Source of the DNA: Clostridiales bacterium
Lineage (GTDB): Bacteria; Bacillota; Clostridia; Christensenellales; Borkfalkiaceae
Length of the DNA stretch: 64,000 nucleotides
Reading direction: 5' to 3'
NCBI GenBank assembly: GCA_015069495.1
Contig: SVIN01000005.1
Span: forward strand, 1 to 64,000
The notes beneath the pieces are model-generated. The model was not told the origin of the DNA. It did not search any database and saw only the letters and a list, made by a program, of their open reading frames with translations. Numbering within the stretch: the stretch's first letter is position 1; each line of letters starts with the position of its first letter. The translations under genes and the position numbers were made by a program. Below are positions 1 to 9,286 of the stretch, one piece after another.

Positions 1-2358
1 GTCTTCATCGTCATAAATCCACTCTTTCGTACCCGTCAATAACGTAACGTAACGAGGTGTAATGGCTAACGTACCCGATTTCATATCAATGATATAACAA
101 TGCGTTACGTCATCGCCTTCGCCGTTTTTAATCATGACGGTTTGCTCGTTAGGAATACTGCCTACCGTACTGTTGTAACCGCTCAACCAAACTACGTCGC
201 GAATGTGAGCGTACGTTAATACTTCAATAGCGTCGCCAAAACCCAAGCCGTCATCGGGGTTATCCCCCAAATCATCCGCCTTGGTATCTACAATATTATA
301 ATGGTATTTTCCATCATACATCCAACTGTTCGTTGCCGTACGAATGGTGATTGCGCGTTCTGTTACCGTTAAAACACCTTCCGTTGTATCGAAGGTATAA
401 TTGTCGGTTACGTCCTTACGTTTGGCATCCAACACCTGCAAGGAATCTTCGTCTAACACAAAAGCATTGTTTATCGTCCCAACCGTCGTCAACGAACCGT
501 TGGGCAAATCAAACACGGTCAAAACGTCCCCTTGCGCCAAAGCAAAGTAACCAGCGGTTTCTTTCACACTGTAACCCGCATTGGTCAAAGGAAGGCCGTT
601 GTATATTCTCGTCTCGCTTGCCGATTGCAACAATATGGGACGCGCCGTCATCATCAATACCCCATCGTAATGGTAATCGATGGCGTAATTGTCCGTCATG
701 ATTGCGCCAAATCCGTCTTTCACCGCGATGGCAAGTTGATTTGCCATTCCGCTCTCGCCTACGTATTTGATGGCGTTGCCGTTCGCTACAACTTCGGTCA
801 CGTGCCCTGCAATCAACCCAGACTCCATGGCTTCCGTCCCCGAAACGCTGTACGTTTGACCTATATGCTCTTTCCCATCGTATTGGAAAGTCTCATCACC
901 CGTCGTCACCGACAGAGGACGTTGATACACGGTCAAAGTACCGTCTGTTATAATAAATTCGTAATTCTCGGTAATATCCCCATCGTTGACGTTGTAGATG
1001 GTTTGATTGGTCAACGTACAAACCGCCGTACCCGCGTTGACAATCCCATCCGAATACTCTGCGGTCAAAATATCGCCGTCACGCAAACCGTTGCCCAAGT
1101 CATCAACGCTATGACCGTTATTTTCCAAAATAATGCCGTTATAAACTTTGCTGTTATCGTTGACGGTAATATACAGCTCGCGCTTATTCACCGTCAAAGT
1201 ACCCAATTCAATCGTCTTGGCGTAATTTCTCGTCACGTCGTTGCCGTACGCGTCGTAAATCAAGAAGGAACTTACCGTATTTTCACTGTCCCCGACACTG
1301 ACCGCCACGCCGTCAATTTCCACCGCGCAGGTGTGTCCGTCCACCACGCCATATGCGGACAATTCGCTTTGTTCTTTGATGGTATAACTTTCTTGCGTGT
1401 GCCCTTGCCCATCCCAAACAAAGGTTGCGCTGTCCGTACAAATCGTAATCGGGCGTTGGTTGACAACCAATTCACCCCAAGTGGAATGGATATTGTAAAG
1501 ATAGGTTACGTCCAAGCCGTCCTTATTCGTAAACGTCCAAGTGCCTTGGTTCAAGGTCGGTTGCCAATCCTGATCATCTTCACTGAGTTTTACGTTTACC
1601 TCTGTCACTTCACTGGCGGTATCGTGTGTAAACACGCAAACGTCGTCTTCCGCCAAAGAATATCCCTCTGCGATGGTATATTCATCCGTGCTATACATTT
1701 GCCCATCGTAAACCACCTCAAGGCTTTCCGTGGTGAGGTATACTTCACGGGCTAACAAATCAAGTTCCTGTTCTACGTATTCAGGCGCGATATACCAATC
1801 CTTGGTTACGTCATCGCCGTCTTTATTTGTAATGGTGATGGTCTTTGTTTTGAACGTGATTTTATTCTCCGAAATCACGCCGTCTTCCCACTCGCAGGTA
1901 AGCTGGTCGCCTTGCACCAAATCCGCGGTCAAGACAGGTTTATCGCCGTACGTTACCTCTGTATTTGCAAACGTTATATCAATGGGTTTAGGGTCAATGG
2001 TGTATACGTACTCATCACTGTAATTTACATCGCCAAACGTACGCGTTGATTTAGCGCGCACCTTGTACGTGCCTACAGCTTTCGGTTCTTCAAGAGTCCA
2101 ACCCTCTATACCTTTCCCTGCATATTCGTACACGACGTCTTGGAAAACCGCTTTTGCGCGAAAATCCAAGGCCTCTCCGTACACCACGCTCAGCGGACAG
2201 TCCTCTACAATGTAAATAAGACCATTTACCGCGCAGCCCGTCCAAGTCCCTATCACAATGGTTGCAATGATAGAGATGATTGCTACGCGAAAACGTTTTA
2301 TAAATTTTATCACGGACGCAATACGCGCCACCGCTTTTTGATATTTATCGTATAACAT
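1..2358 (-). CDS. Giant MBG-domain (bacterial Ig-like) repeat surface protein with N-terminal TM; 3' part truncated by window edge
   Basis: Manual reverse-complement translation from ATG at 2358 stays open to base 1 (786 codons): MLYDKYQKAVARIASVIKFIKRFRVAIISIIATIVIGTWTGCAV..., then repeated 'ITxxxATxxYDGxxxT...GTLTVxxR' MBG-type units. RBS-like GAGAGGGT upstream. Missing from the ORF track because it runs off the window. Confidence 0.85.
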   Translation of the reverse strand, partial: MLYDKYQKAVARIASVIKFIKRFRVAIISIIATIVIGTWTGCAVNGLIYIVEDCPLSVVYGEALDFRAKAVFQDVVYEYAGKGIEGWTLEEPKAVGTYKVRAKSTRTFGDVNYSDEYVYTIDPKPIDITFANTEVTYGDKPVLTADLVQGDQLTCEWEDGVISENKITFKTKTITITNKDGDDVTKDWYIAPEYVEQELDLLAREVYLTTESLEVVYDGQMYSTDEYTIAEGYSLAEDDVCVFTHDTASEVTEVNVKLSEDDQDWQPTLNQGTWTFTNKDGLDVTYLYNIHSTWGELVVNQRPITICTDSATFVWDGQGHTQESYTIKEQSELSAYGVVDGHTCAVEIDGVAVSVGDSENTVSSFLIYDAYGNDVTRNYAKTIELGTLTVNKRELYITVNDNSKVYNGIILENNGHSVDDLGNGLRDGDILTAEYSDGIVNAGTAVCTLTNQTIYNVNDGDITENYEFIITDGTLTVYQRPLSVTTGDETFQYDGKEHIGQTYSVSGTEAMESGLIAGHVTEVVANGNAIKYVGESGMANQLAIAVKDGFGAIMTDNYAIDYHYDGVLMMTARPILLQSASETRIYNGLPLTNAGYSVKETAGYFALAQGDVLTVFDLPNGSLTTVGTINNAFVLDEDSLQVLDAKRKDVTDNYTFDTTEGVLTVTERAITIRTATNSWMYDGKYHYNIVDTKADDLGDNPDDGLGFGDAIEVLTYAHIRDVVWLSGYNSTVGSIPNEQTVMIKNGEGDDVTHCYIIDMKSGTLAITPRYVTLLTGTKEWIYDDED

Positions 2359-2468
2359 ATTACCCTCTCAAGTAAACTGAGGTTCTTTCCGCCTTCCTAC
2401 AACTTCTTACACGTATTTCCCGCGGAAAGCCCTAACGCGGACTTTCCTGCGTGAAAATATCTAAAAAT

Positions 2469-5453
2469 TTATTTTACAAGCAAAACGCCTGCTTGGGTGT
2501 GAATAATATAATTCGATGTGATATCTTTCCCCTCGGCATCCGTTATCTTAATGCTTGAAACGTCGATTTCATTGGAGACCAAACCACGATTGTAGGTATA
2601 ACTATCTGCCGTCATATTCAAAGTGATTGTCTCTTCTGCCGCCAACGGTTTATCAGGATTCTGCTCGGACGTGACACGGTAGGTATTGCAAGCAAATCTC
2701 TGTGTTCCGTCTACGTACGTAAACGTTTGGCTGTCTGCCGTCACAGTAATTTCACGGTGCAATATACTCAACGTACCCATTTCTTTCTTAATCAAATACC
2801 AGTCGGTGATATCTTGACCTTCTGCATCCACCAAGGACACCGTAAAGGTATTGGCTTTACTGCCAACGTTTAACAACGTACCTGAGGTGAACGTCACCGC
2901 GCCAACAGAATGTCCATCTTCCAACAAACCGCTCCATTCCCAACCAGTGCCCGAAGCACGCAATATGGTACCGTCGTACACTTTGCTTTCAGAATGGCTG
3001 GTAAACGTCAGTTCTCTGATATACAACTGCAATACACCAACTTGAAGTTCTACTTCATACGCTGTCGTATTGAGCTTCACACTGTTGTTTTCATAATGGT
3101 AAACGAGTTCCTCATCCGCGTTGAATATCCGCAAAGTTTCAATCGTACTCTTGCCTTTGCCCAATACGCTCTGTTCGCCCGTTGCCGTCATTTCATAGGT
3201 ATAACCCAATTTACCCCACTCAAACGATGCCAATTCATTGGTGGGAACAGCCGAATTGCTTCCGTCGTATTGTACAGCCACCGTAGCAGGTTGTAAGTTG
3301 ATTCGCTTGTCCTTATCTACAGGATTCGGATTTATTCCCGGCCACGGCAATGAACCATCATCCCAAGGGGCATCGCCGCTAGAGTTACCGCCATTCGAAT
3401 CACTGCCCGTCACTTCCACTTGAATCCAACCCAAGCCGCTAAGGTAAACCTCTACCCATGCGTGACCGACTTTCGCCCCTGTCCATTCATTCGCTTTTGC
3501 ATTAATCATAAAGCCCGTCGTGTAACGCGCAGGAATACCCAACGCACGGAACAACATCGTTCCCGCCTTCGCATAATGACGGCATACGCCCGTTTTATAA
3601 TCACGCAAGAAGCTGATAACTACGTCATCTTCCGTATCCAACGATGTGGGATACTCCAAATCATACGTTGCCGCGGTTCGTACGTACATAGCCACTTTAT
3701 ACAAAAGCTGCGGATCGTTGATATCAAAGCCTTGTTCGCTAATAATCGTATTCAAATACGCACGCGTCGTATCAGGAATCGATAAATATTGCTCGCGTAC
3801 AAAGTTTTCATATGCGTGAGCTTCGTCCGCATACGAACCCAAGGTTAACCCATCAAAATAATTCCCTTTGATTAAATCTGTATAATCATATTGGTAGTAG
3901 CTAACAGAATATTCCGAACTGTCATCGCCCGTATACGTAACGTCGTTAGTCTGGGTTTTATACCCTTCCTGCACCATTTCCATATAATAAGGCAATACAA
4001 AACCTACTTTGGATTGAATTTTGACCGTATCACTTTCCATCCCTGCCTTTTTCAACAAAATGGAAAAGAGGTAGTTGTAGCTATAGGTATCATCCAACAA
4101 CTGGTCGTAACTTTCCGCTGAGCCAAATAATTGTCCATCGTAATCGCCGTAGGAAGTGGAACGCAAATAAATTCTTGCATTCTTTTCCGAATATACTTTT
4201 ATCACATCCGGTCCGTCGCCCCTGTCACCCCCATGTTGCATGTTTTCCTCAGGGTTTTCCACTTCAGGCATATCATCACCATTAAAATCTCCGTCGCCCG
4301 CGTCTTCATCAAAGCCTGGCCCGCCTATAACTTTTAAAGTACCAAGTTTGGTGTTAATTTGATAATTTGCGGTTACGTCGATAAAGTTACCCGATTCGTC
4401 ATAATAACCGACCAAAATTTGCGCAAAGTCATTTTCCGAGATACCAACGCTCAACTGTTGCCCTGCAAAGCTGACCGACAATTGGTGGTTCGGCAACACA
4501 GTTGTTTCAGATACAACTTCATAGAAATGACGTTCTAAGGGCGTACCGTCATACTCTTTCTCCGCCGAACCCGAACGAATGGTAATTTCACGAGGCAACA
4601 CTTTCAACGTACCCATACGCTTTTCCACGTTATAATAACGGGTCACGTCCTCTGTACCATCATACACCGTTACGATGAAGAAGTTTTCAATTTCCCCCGC
4701 TTCCGTCAAAGAAGCGTCAAAGGCAACCTCCAGTCTGTGCCCATCTATCAATTGCGATTTGCAGGTATAGGATTCCTTGGTCAAAGGCGAACCGTCATAC
4801 GTTTTGCTTGCGCTTGCCGAAGTGACCACCAAGGGATATCCCCATATCGTCAACGTACCGTATTCGTATTGAATATCATAATTGAACGTTACGTCTTTTT
4901 CTCCCGCCATAACCGTTGCGCTCGCTTCATTGGCAATGACGCCGATATTGCTTGCAACGCTGGTCGTCGTTACGCTTAAGGTATGCCCTTCCAACACGTT
5001 CGAATCGGGCAACAATTCCCACCCTGCGCTAGACAAAGACGAGTCATCGTATACTTTTTCAGCGGAAGAAGTACGCACACGCACCACCTTTTTAGCAACG
5101 TGCAAAGTACCGTAATTCGATTCGATTTCATAATCCTCGGTAACGTCCGCGCCTACGGAATCTTTGATTGTCACGGTGAAAGTGTTGGGATATTCCCCCG
5201 CGTCAGTGGCTTTACCCAGCACCTTTACCTCAAGGACGTGCCCGTCTTTCAACGCGCCTTCCGCAAGTTCCCATTCCTCACAAACCAATGCCGTACCGTC
5301 GTACTCCTTTTGCGCGGAAGCAGAAATCAGCACCAGTTTATATCTTTCCGTGCTGATGACGCCCGACGCAATCAAAGCAATAAATACCCCGATTACAGTG
5401 ACGAGCCCTATGATAATCGAACCGATTATATATATCCATTTCGTTTTTACCAT
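2469..5453 (-). CDS. Membrane-anchored transglutaminase-like protein embedded in MBG repeats
   Basis: 994 aa; N-terminal TM (WIYIIGSIIIGLVTVIGVFIALIAS); four N-terminal and further C-terminal MBG-like repeats; central transglutaminase core TGVCRHYAKAGTMLFRALGIPARYTTGF...GHAWVEVYLSGLGWIQVEVT. Confidence 0.88.
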   Translation of the reverse strand: MVKTKWIYIIGSIIIGLVTVIGVFIALIASGVISTERYKLVLISASAQKEYDGTALVCEEWELAEGALKDGHVLEVKVLGKATDAGEYPNTFTVTIKDSVGADVTEDYEIESNYGTLHVAKKVVRVRTSSAEKVYDDSSLSSAGWELLPDSNVLEGHTLSVTTTSVASNIGVIANEASATVMAGEKDVTFNYDIQYEYGTLTIWGYPLVVTSASASKTYDGSPLTKESYTCKSQLIDGHRLEVAFDASLTEAGEIENFFIVTVYDGTEDVTRYYNVEKRMGTLKVLPREITIRSGSAEKEYDGTPLERHFYEVVSETTVLPNHQLSVSFAGQQLSVGISENDFAQILVGYYDESGNFIDVTANYQINTKLGTLKVIGGPGFDEDAGDGDFNGDDMPEVENPEENMQHGGDRGDGPDVIKVYSEKNARIYLRSTSYGDYDGQLFGSAESYDQLLDDTYSYNYLFSILLKKAGMESDTVKIQSKVGFVLPYYMEMVQEGYKTQTNDVTYTGDDSSEYSVSYYQYDYTDLIKGNYFDGLTLGSYADEAHAYENFVREQYLSIPDTTRAYLNTIISEQGFDINDPQLLYKVAMYVRTAATYDLEYPTSLDTEDDVVISFLRDYKTGVCRHYAKAGTMLFRALGIPARYTTGFMINAKANEWTGAKVGHAWVEVYLSGLGWIQVEVTGSDSNGGNSSGDAPWDDGSLPWPGINPNPVDKDKRINLQPATVAVQYDGSNSAVPTNELASFEWGKLGYTYEMTATGEQSVLGKGKSTIETLRIFNADEELVYHYENNSVKLNTTAYEVELQVGVLQLYIRELTFTSHSESKVYDGTILRASGTGWEWSGLLEDGHSVGAVTFTSGTLLNVGSKANTFTVSLVDAEGQDITDWYLIKKEMGTLSILHREITVTADSQTFTYVDGTQRFACNTYRVTSEQNPDKPLAAEETITLNMTADSYTYNRGLVSNEIDVSSIKITDAEGKDITSNYIIHTQAGVLLVK

Positions 5454-5480
5454 ACTGTGTCAACTCCTTTTTCCGTTCGC

Positions 5481-6944
5481 TTATGCGTTCTTTTCCAAAC
5501 GGTGAATAAACGCCTTACAAAGCTTCATCTTATCCTGCCCGAACAATTCGTCCAATCGGTCGCAGAACCCTTCCGCCGCATTACGCACGTAGACGGGGTT
5601 TTGCATTTCCAATTTTCTCATTACCTTCTTCGCCAAGATATCATCCAACGCTTCCAATTCTTCCCCGCCGCATGCTACGTATACGGGAATGTACGTCTTG
5701 ATTTGCTTCATGATACGGTTACCGAACGTAATACCGAAATTCTCTATCAAATATTCGTCCAGTTTTTCCAATCTTCTTTGGTTGCGCTTCGTCAACGCGT
5801 ATTCGCGTTCCGCTTCGCGTACCAATCGTTCAAATTTCTCCGCCGATACGTGCATCGTCTTCGTCTTCGGCGCGGTGAATTCTTCACTCTTTTGATCCAA
5901 ATTCAATATCATTGCACGGTCGTATACCTTATCCGATATCGAGAACGTCGAATCGTCGTTGTTTGCCGTCCCGATAAACCACATGTTATCCGGCAACTTG
6001 ATTTTCCCGCCCACAAAACGCACGGGGTCGCTGTCCCATTTGTCTGTGATTACGTCCAACCATCTCTTGTCTGCCGTCGGCAATTCCAACAACGACAAGA
6101 ATTCTGCAAAGTAGTATTCTACTCGCGCAATGTTCATTTCGTCCAATACCGTGATATACATATCTCGGCTGTAATTCGCTTCATACATCTTTTCCAACAG
6201 CTTCGTTACGTTGAAACTCTTGGTGAATTCGTTGTAATAACCAATCAAGTCCGTTCTTTCTTTCCACATCGGCTGTACCGGGATAACCGTGGACGGATTG
6301 TCCAAAAACGAACCGAATGCGTTTGCAAGCGACGTTTTACCTGTACCTGAGATACCTTGCAAAATAATCAACTTGGATACCGCAAGCCCCGCGATAAAAC
6401 GACGGATGTCCGCGATGTCATAATACAAGTGCATGCTGTTACATGCATAGTTGCGGAAGTTGTCGCACAAGCCTTTCAAACTAACGTTTTCATCGTATTT
6501 TTCACGCTTGTACTTCATGCTTTCTTCGTCGATTAAACTCAACTTGAAAAATCTTCTCTTTTCCCCGCCGATTTGGTCGGTATCTTCCAACGCCTTTTCT
6601 ACGTCCTTCGTTTCAGGTTTTGCATTCGGCTCGTTGGACGCGGTGGGTGTTGCAGGCTTGGCGTTTGCTTGCACAATCACCTGATTGCGCCCGCCCACGT
6701 AAATCACCTTGCGTTTGAAACCCAAGATAATCAACAACAGCAACATAATCGGCAACAGCAACAACATGGCGATAAGAATGTATACGATTTCCGCACGGAT
6801 ACCGCTTTGCGCCAAACCGCCCTTCTTCAAAAAAGTAATTAACGCGCACGTAACCAGGATGCCGAGCAATAACACGGCAACCAAAAGCACGACGTATTTT
6901 GTACGCCTCGGTTTATTTGCGTTTTGTTCTTTGATATCTTTCAT
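5481..6944 (-). CDS. TM-anchored McrB-like AAA+ ATPase (copy 1)
   Basis: 487 aa; two N-terminal TM segments; Walker A GISGTGKTS, Walker B/sensor VLDEMNIARVEYYFAEFLSLLE, NMWFIGTANNDDSTFSISDKVYDRA. Confidence 0.88.
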   Translation of the reverse strand: MKDIKEQNANKPRRTKYVVLLVAVLLLGILVTCALITFLKKGGLAQSGIRAEIVYILIAMLLLLPIMLLLLIILGFKRKVIYVGGRNQVIVQANAKPATPTASNEPNAKPETKDVEKALEDTDQIGGEKRRFFKLSLIDEESMKYKREKYDENVSLKGLCDNFRNYACNSMHLYYDIADIRRFIAGLAVSKLIILQGISGTGKTSLANAFGSFLDNPSTVIPVQPMWKERTDLIGYYNEFTKSFNVTKLLEKMYEANYSRDMYITVLDEMNIARVEYYFAEFLSLLELPTADKRWLDVITDKWDSDPVRFVGGKIKLPDNMWFIGTANNDDSTFSISDKVYDRAMILNLDQKSEEFTAPKTKTMHVSAEKFERLVREAEREYALTKRNQRRLEKLDEYLIENFGITFGNRIMKQIKTYIPVYVACGGEELEALDDILAKKVMRKLEMQNPVYVRNAAEGFCDRLDELFGQDKMKLCKAFIHRLEKNA

Positions 6945-6958
6945 AACCGTTTCTCGCC

Positions 6959-9211
6959 TTATTCTTCATCGGTGGAAGAGGTATCCGCAATACCTTCCTG
7001 CGCGTCCGAAACTTTCGTTTCTTCCGTCTCCGTTTGAGCCATTTCTACTTCTTCATCCGCTTCGTCTTCTTCCTCGTCGGATTCCTCATCTTCTTCCGAT
7101 TCATCCTCGTCGGATTCTTCGTCTTCTTCGATTTCTTCGTCGGAATCTTCCAAATTTCCCTCAAATTCGTCTTCCGCATCTACCGCGACTTCTTCAATCA
7201 CGTCTTCCGAGGTTTCCTCAACCGCGTCTTCCGCATCCGTATCGACTTTCACAGCCAAATTCTCCGTCATATCCATCACTTGTTCCGCGGTGGAAACCGT
7301 CGTTGGTTCTGTGGGGATTTGAGGGGTAGGATTCACACCAAGCAACACGTCGTCATCATCGATGGTGCGCTTGAACAAAATCCACAAAATACGCGTACGA
7401 ATATCCTTCTTGACCTTTGTCCATTCTTGCTTAAACAGCTTTCTGAGCATATGGTACTGACGTTCCAATTCCTCAAACGGAATCTTGGGAACAAATTCGT
7501 TTTCATCCTCGATTAAACCATATTCGAAACGCATTGCATTCAAACGGCTTTCGAACAAGACGCGTTCTTCGTATGCCTTGGCTTGCGCATTTTTCGCAAT
7601 ACGAACCGCCTCGTCGCATTCGCGCTTGTGTGCTTGCAATTGTTTGTTTTTCTCGTCCACTTCCGCGTAAAGAGTCTGTTCTTTTTGCGCGTACTCTTTC
7701 TTGGTATCCAAAATCGTCTGTTCGAAACGCGCTCTTTCTTCGTCGCGCTGTTGATTCAACTCGTCGATTTGTGCAGTGTAATTGTCCTTCAACTCGTCGA
7801 TTTGTGCGGTGTAATCGTCCTTCAATTCCGCCATCGCGCGTTCGTGCTCTTCCTGTATCTTCGCAATGGATTCCTCGTAGGTTGCCTTTTGGGTTTCCAG
7901 TTTGCCTTCGTATTCGTACTTCTGGTCTTCCAATGCCTTGGTGTAGTGCGCGTGCAAGTCCGCAATTTCGCATTCGTGCTTTGCGTTGATTGCCACAATT
8001 TCGTCCTTCAGCGACTGTACTTCCGCTTCCAAGGATGCCACCGTCCCCGCGATGGTTTCCATTTCACCCTTCAAACGTTCGATTTCCTGATTGGCAATCA
8101 CCAACTGCGCGCTGTCGTTTTCCAAGGAACGATTGCGTTTTTCCAACATAAGCATATACTCTTCAGGCGACATGCCCGATTCTTGTATACGCTTTTTCAA
8201 CTTCTTAATTTGCTCGCGCAGTTTTATGCCTTCTTCAATCTTTCTGCGTTCTTCTTCCGCTAAATAATTTTCACGCAGATATCCTTCCATCCCCAAACTG
8301 TGTTCGTATGTAAGGAAGGAAAGTAAGGTTGCCGCTTCGGCAAATTCATCCGCGACAACTTCCGAGAAGGGTCGCAAGTTCTTTTTGAATTCCTCTACCG
8401 TATACCCAGGCTGATTGTAGGCGGTGATATACTCGTACAACGCCATACAGCCCTTAAAGTTTTGGTTCATTTTCAAAACGTTGGTTTTGGTAATCGGCGG
8501 TTTCAGCATCGGCGCTTTCGATACTTCTTCCATCAAAGGGGTATTCAAGTAGTGAATCACCGCCTTCAAAATCAAATCGATACGGTCGATGGATGATTTC
8601 GCTTCGTTAAATTCGCGTAAGTACGGATCATTTCTGCGCTGTTCAGAGAGCTGAATGGTAAATCTCAGCTTCTGCTTTTTATAATCTACGCTCTTATTTA
8701 ACGATAAATTCCCGTTGTAGGTCGTGGTCAGTTCAAGAATTTTATCATATCGCAACGTGACAAAATCCCGCAGATAGCACAACAAACGATACAAAAAGCG
8801 GTTTTCATAGACGGCGTAATCACTCAAACGTTCGACCGTATACAACTGGTCAGGAATGATATCCTCACCCTCTTCCGGTTCCTTCGTCAATAAATTACTA
8901 TGGCGCGCCAAATGTACAACGGATTCTTTATCAACCCGCTTTACCTTTTCAATAGGAAGCACTTCACCGTTGGAACGGATGAACTGTCTTTCCTCGCGTA
9001 TCGCTTTTTCAATAAAGACCAAACCCTTTTCAATGGCGTCGATCCAATCGGTTTCCACCGTACAAATTTTTCTTTCCAGAGTGACCAAGTCATCCTGTTC
9101 GTTCGTCTTGGCAATCGCATCGCGTGCGCGATCGCAATCGTACGCGCCGACCGTTTGCTTTCTATAATCTATAAATGCACGGTATAATCTATCTACTTGA
9201 TTCATAACCAA
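6959..9211 (-). CDS. Coiled-coil protein with helical N-terminal domain possibly related to McrC N-terminal/DUF2357, acidic C-terminal tail, no recognisable nuclease
   Basis: 750 aa; N-terminal ~330 aa with 'VYENRFLYRLLCYLRDFV...' helical region; long coiled coil (ca. aa 330-600); terminal poly-E/D tail. Sits between two McrB-like ATPase genes. Confidence 0.75.
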   Translation of the reverse strand: MVMNQVDRLYRAFIDYRKQTVGAYDCDRARDAIAKTNEQDDLVTLERKICTVETDWIDAIEKGLVFIEKAIREERQFIRSNGEVLPIEKVKRVDKESVVHLARHSNLLTKEPEEGEDIIPDQLYTVERLSDYAVYENRFLYRLLCYLRDFVTLRYDKILELTTTYNGNLSLNKSVDYKKQKLRFTIQLSEQRRNDPYLREFNEAKSSIDRIDLILKAVIHYLNTPLMEEVSKAPMLKPPITKTNVLKMNQNFKGCMALYEYITAYNQPGYTVEEFKKNLRPFSEVVADEFAEAATLLSFLTYEHSLGMEGYLRENYLAEEERRKIEEGIKLREQIKKLKKRIQESGMSPEEYMLMLEKRNRSLENDSAQLVIANQEIERLKGEMETIAGTVASLEAEVQSLKDEIVAINAKHECEIADLHAHYTKALEDQKYEYEGKLETQKATYEESIAKIQEEHERAMAELKDDYTAQIDELKDNYTAQIDELNQQRDEERARFEQTILDTKKEYAQKEQTLYAEVDEKNKQLQAHKRECDEAVRIAKNAQAKAYEERVLFESRLNAMRFEYGLIEDENEFVPKIPFEELERQYHMLRKLFKQEWTKVKKDIRTRILWILFKRTIDDDDVLLGVNPTPQIPTEPTTVSTAEQVMDMTENLAVKVDTDAEDAVEETSEDVIEEVAVDAEDEFEGNLEDSDEEIEEDEESDEDESEEDEESDEEEDEADEEVEMAQTETEETKVSDAQEGIADTSSTDEE

Positions 9212-9286
9212 ACCCTTGTTGCGCGCTGAGCGCGCGCATTTTTTTCTTTGACAATATCACCGAAAAGGCGACAAAGCCTTTTACGC

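Noticed and set aside
532-1755. Long plus-strand ORF (407 aa)
   Set aside because: Antisense to the MBG-repeat gene; composition is low-plausibility and the minus frame shows clear repeated domains.
4983-6350. Plus-strand ORF (455 aa) and its twin at 9248..10156
   Set aside because: Antisense shadows of the transglutaminase/AAA+ genes; their identity simply reflects the DNA duplication.
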